Below the pieces are notes generated by a model, which was not told the DNA's origin, did not search any database, and saw only the letters and a program-made list of their open reading frames with translations. Positions 63,344-64,000 of a DNA stretch of 64,000 nucleotides are shown here, one piece after another. Source of the DNA: Candidatus Zixiibacteriota bacterium (GTDB lineage: Bacteria > Zixibacteria > MSB-5A5 > GN15 > FEB-12); contig JAVEYB010000012.1 in assembly GCA_034003725.1 (NCBI GenBank), positions 56,296 through 120,295 of the forward strand, given 5' to 3'. The position numbers and the translations under genes are program-made. Position 1 is the first letter of the stretch. Every line of letters starts with the position of its first letter.

Positions 63344-63390
63344 GGATACCCCGCCGCAGGCGGGCCGGTATGACAGAACTGCGTTCTGTC
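63344..63390. repeat. Two-hairpin repeat, copy
   Basis: GGATACC-CCGCC-GCA-GGCGG then GACAGAAC-TGC-GTTCTGTC. It has the same ends and order as the modules of the 239-bp array but different stem bases. Confidence 0.75.
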
Positions 63391-63401
63391 TCTCCTTTCA
63401 A

Positions 63402-63445
63402 GGATAGATTCCCTCTTTCGAGGGAATGACAGAACTGCGTTCTGT
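63402..63445. repeat. Two-hairpin repeat, copy
   Basis: ATTCCCTC-TTTC-GAGGGAAT then ACAGAAC-TGC-GTTCTGT. Follows the preceding copy by about 12 bases. Confidence 0.75.
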
Positions 63446-63558
63446 TGGACTGTGGCCACGTATATCTGAGGCCCACCGTTAGCGGAGTCCACCGCAGGCG
63501 GATGGAGCGGCAGGCGGGATGGGCATCTCGATAAATGCTCTCCCCTGCGAAATCGAAG

Positions 63559-63640
63559 ACTCCCACCTGCCGGCCCCTCCGCGGCGGGACAATTAGGTGG
63601 GCCACAGGCACGGGATGGGTGGGGTACAGGCGTTCGGACA
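63559..63640. repeat. Diverged direct repeat, copy B
   Basis: Second copy of the 63161-63234 element, about 400 bases away, with substitutions and small length differences. Confidence 0.7.
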
Positions 63641-63662
63641 GGTAGGGTACAGATAGCGGGAT

Positions 63663-63729
63663 GTCAGCACCGGTCGCTCGAATGTTTTGCCGCGACCTGA
63701 CAGGGGCTGCAACCGCGACCGGAGCTGAC
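63663..63729. repeat. Dispersed REP unit of the RAYT family
   Basis: Arms GTCAGCACCGGTCGC and GCGACCGGAGCTGAC flank a 37-base core, followed by CTAC. It has the same GTCAGC ends and the same minus-strand GTAGGTCAGC as the tandem units beside the RAYT gene 11 kb away. The inner arm bases differ and still pair. Confidence 0.85.
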
Positions 63730-63768
63730 CTACAAGAGCTTACGCCGGGTGTATGTAGTTGAGGGTCC

Positions 63769-63800
63769 GTGGTGCACGGGGGCGTACACTACGCACGGGA
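63769..63800. repeat. Fragment of the 239-bp repeat
   Basis: CGTGGTGCACGGGGGCGTAC and the following ACTACGCACGGG match the start of each 239-bp unit with few changes. Confidence 0.7.
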
Positions 63801-63899
63801 TTGAAGCACCGTCAGGTGTCGATTGCGTCCGGCAATGTAGCCCATGACGCGACAAGTACGCCAGGCACACGATGTGGCGGGTTCGAAGACGGTGTACGG

Positions 63900-63942
63900 T
63901 GTCAAGACATGTGTTACATATTGTGTCAGGACATTGGTTACA
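63900..63942. mobile_element. Possible IS481-like insertion-sequence end
   Basis: Two 19-base copies, TGTCAAGACATGTGTTACA (63900-63918) and TGTCAGGACATTGGTTACA (63924-63942), lie 24 bases apart. They resemble terminal inverted repeats of IS481-type elements. A GGAGGAG site follows at 63964, and the window ends before any transposase can be seen. Confidence 0.35.
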
Positions 63943-64000
63943 GTTTCTGTTTCTGCACCGGTTGGAGGAGTGTCACCGATGCTCCCGTTGTGAGATCGAT

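Larger units (their letters stand above)
63114..64000. other. Repeat-rich gene-free region
   Basis: No convincing gene in nearly 900 bases. It carries two two-hairpin modules, a long direct repeat, a REP unit, a fragment of the 239-bp repeat and a possible insertion-sequence end. Confidence 0.6.

Noticed and set aside
63037..63492. 151-residue minus-strand open frame
   Set aside because: It crosses the sdh terminator and two-hairpin repeats; not a gene.

Overview
The window looks like a chromosomal segment of a Gram-negative bacterium with an outer membrane. It carries RND/TolC efflux, BamA-like and PorV-like barrels, lipoproteins, and type IX secretion (T9SS) parts: a PorU-type C25 peptidase, a PorV-like barrel and proteins with T9SS-type C-terminal tails. 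It also carries a complete bacillithiol pathway (bshC-bshA-bshB1). Several intergenic gaps hold textbook TTGACA-N17-TATATT-like promoters, which differ from the -33/-7 elements usual in Bacteroidota. My inference is an FCB-superphylum lineage outside Bacteroidota, for example Zixibacteria or a neighbour. This is not proven from the window.

Layout. 1-1052: a truncated MinD/ParA-type ATPase. 1178-10869 (minus strand): one tightly packed run tetR-tolC-MFP-RND-bshC-bshA-bshB1, with two palindromic operators at its head and a weak terminator at its end. This joins a TetR-controlled efflux pump to all bacillithiol synthesis genes. 11031-13036: a putative flippase-type membrane protein and CorA. 13131-23185: a Bat/MoxR operon (MoxR ATPase, DUF58, VWA proteins BatA/BatB, TPR and BatD proteins). 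23328-41608: a long minus-strand run led by porU from a consensus promoter, then a PorV-like barrel with a large inserted propeller, an M6 protease, two DUF5683 proteins, a propeller lipoprotein, a giant outer-membrane protein, a BamA-like protein and a UbiA prenyltransferase.

41995-51257: accessory and metabolic genes, including tryptophanase, asparaginase, a BstA/YfiT-like DinB protein (a likely user of bacillithiol), an orphan citrate lyase alpha subunit, a TehB-like methyltransferase and several lipoproteins. 51462-54137: a RAYT (REP-associated) transposase next to three tandem 98-bp REP-type repeats, then peptide deformylase, then a 239-bp tandem array. 54147-63023: TCA cycle genes sucC-sucD (minus) and sdhC-sdhA-sdhB (plus), separated by three secreted proteins. 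63024-64000 has no convincing gene. It holds the sdh terminator, two-hairpin repeats, another REP unit and a possible insertion-sequence end.

Ways the genes may work together: (1) efflux and bacillithiol synthesis share one promoter, and a candidate thiol transferase lies elsewhere in the window; (2) PorU and the PorV-like protein could process and anchor the proteins with T9SS-type tails found here; (3) RAYT and REP units form a domesticated transposase/repeat pair; (4) sucCD and sdhCAB share the TCA cycle.
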